Origin: Pseudomonadota bacterium
GTDB lineage: Bacteria; Pseudomonadota; Alphaproteobacteria; Rhizobiales; Xanthobacteraceae
Length of the DNA stretch: 5,806 nt
Direction: 5' to 3'
Assembly (NCBI GenBank): GCA_023433965.1
Contig: JAEYTQ010000710.1
Location: 1-5,806, forward strand
Shown here: positions 5,728-5,806 of the stretch, piece by piece
How positions within the stretch are numbered: position 1 is the first letter of the stretch
Layout: each line of letters starts with the position of its first letter
Notes under the pieces: model-generated
Databases searched by the model: none
The model's input: only the letters and a program-made list of their open reading frames with translations
Told to the model about the DNA's origin: nothing
Translations under genes and position numbers: made by a program

Positions 5728-5806
5728 GTCGGCCCCCTCTGAAACATAGCAGCTACGCGATCGGCACATCCGATTTGCGCGCCCTTCCGAAAGGCGACGC
5801 TAGGTC
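5728..5806 (-). promoter_or_regulatory. Leader of the diguanylate cyclase gene
   Basis: This is the upstream region of the cyclase as far as the window shows it. The Shine-Dalgarno GAGGGGG (5734-5740, minus strand) is strong and sets the start at 5727. Two weak hairpins lie further up: ATCGG/CCGAT (5760-5764 and 5770-5774), and an imperfect CGCCCTT/AAAGGCG pair (5780-5786 and 5790-5796) with a three-base loop. I see no convincing -35/-10 pair, and the promoter may lie beyond the window edge. The hairpins could equally be the end of the next gene's transcript. Confidence 0.35.

Noticed and set aside
4630..5742. A 370-codon open frame on the plus strand
   Set aside because: It is antisense to the diguanylate cyclase, whose GGDEF motifs are unambiguous; the composition is again His/Asp/Arg-rich.

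Overview
The window looks like chromosomal DNA of a Bradyrhizobium- or Rhodopseudomonas-type alphaproteobacterium. The evidence is high GC with strongly GC-ending codons in the genes, a C-terminal glutamine synthetase sequence of alphaproteobacterial GlnA type, and house-keeping genes packed on both strands. I see no insertion sequence, phage gene, tRNA, rRNA, CRISPR array or sign of recent transfer. The organism assignment is an inference from protein resemblance, not from a search.

Layout, left to right. (1) The last ~196 codons of glnA (type I glutamine synthetase, + strand) end at 593 and are followed by a strong hairpin terminator. (2) A 356-base gap without a convincing gene follows. 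(3) Two minus-strand genes come next: an uncharacterised membrane-anchored protein (1814-2512) and, downstream of it in transcription order, a class I glutamine-amidotransferase-like hydrolase of the PuuD/peptidase C26 family (950-1723). (4) A 134-base divergent intergenic region leads into a plus-strand AI-2E/PerM-family membrane transporter (2647-3798). (5) Convergent with the transporter is a minus-strand block, in transcription order: a seven-helix membrane diguanylate cyclase with an intact allosteric inhibition site (4507-5727), a 78-residue single-span membrane protein (4211-4447), a minus-strand hairpin terminator, and a 98-residue antibiotic-biosynthesis-monooxygenase (ABM) domain protein (3814-4110).

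Functional links are modest. GlnA makes glutamine. The PuuD-like enzyme probably hydrolyses a gamma-glutamyl compound, so the left end has a loose nitrogen/glutamate theme, but the two genes are convergent and not one operon. The diguanylate cyclase and the small membrane protein are adjacent and co-directional, with paired inverted repeats in the 59-base gap between them, and form the most plausible functional pair. I found no convincing new multi-gene system. The points most worth a second look are the cyclase/small-protein pair, the unrecognised 232-residue protein, the two corrected start sites, and the shortened, proline-rich loop of the transporter.
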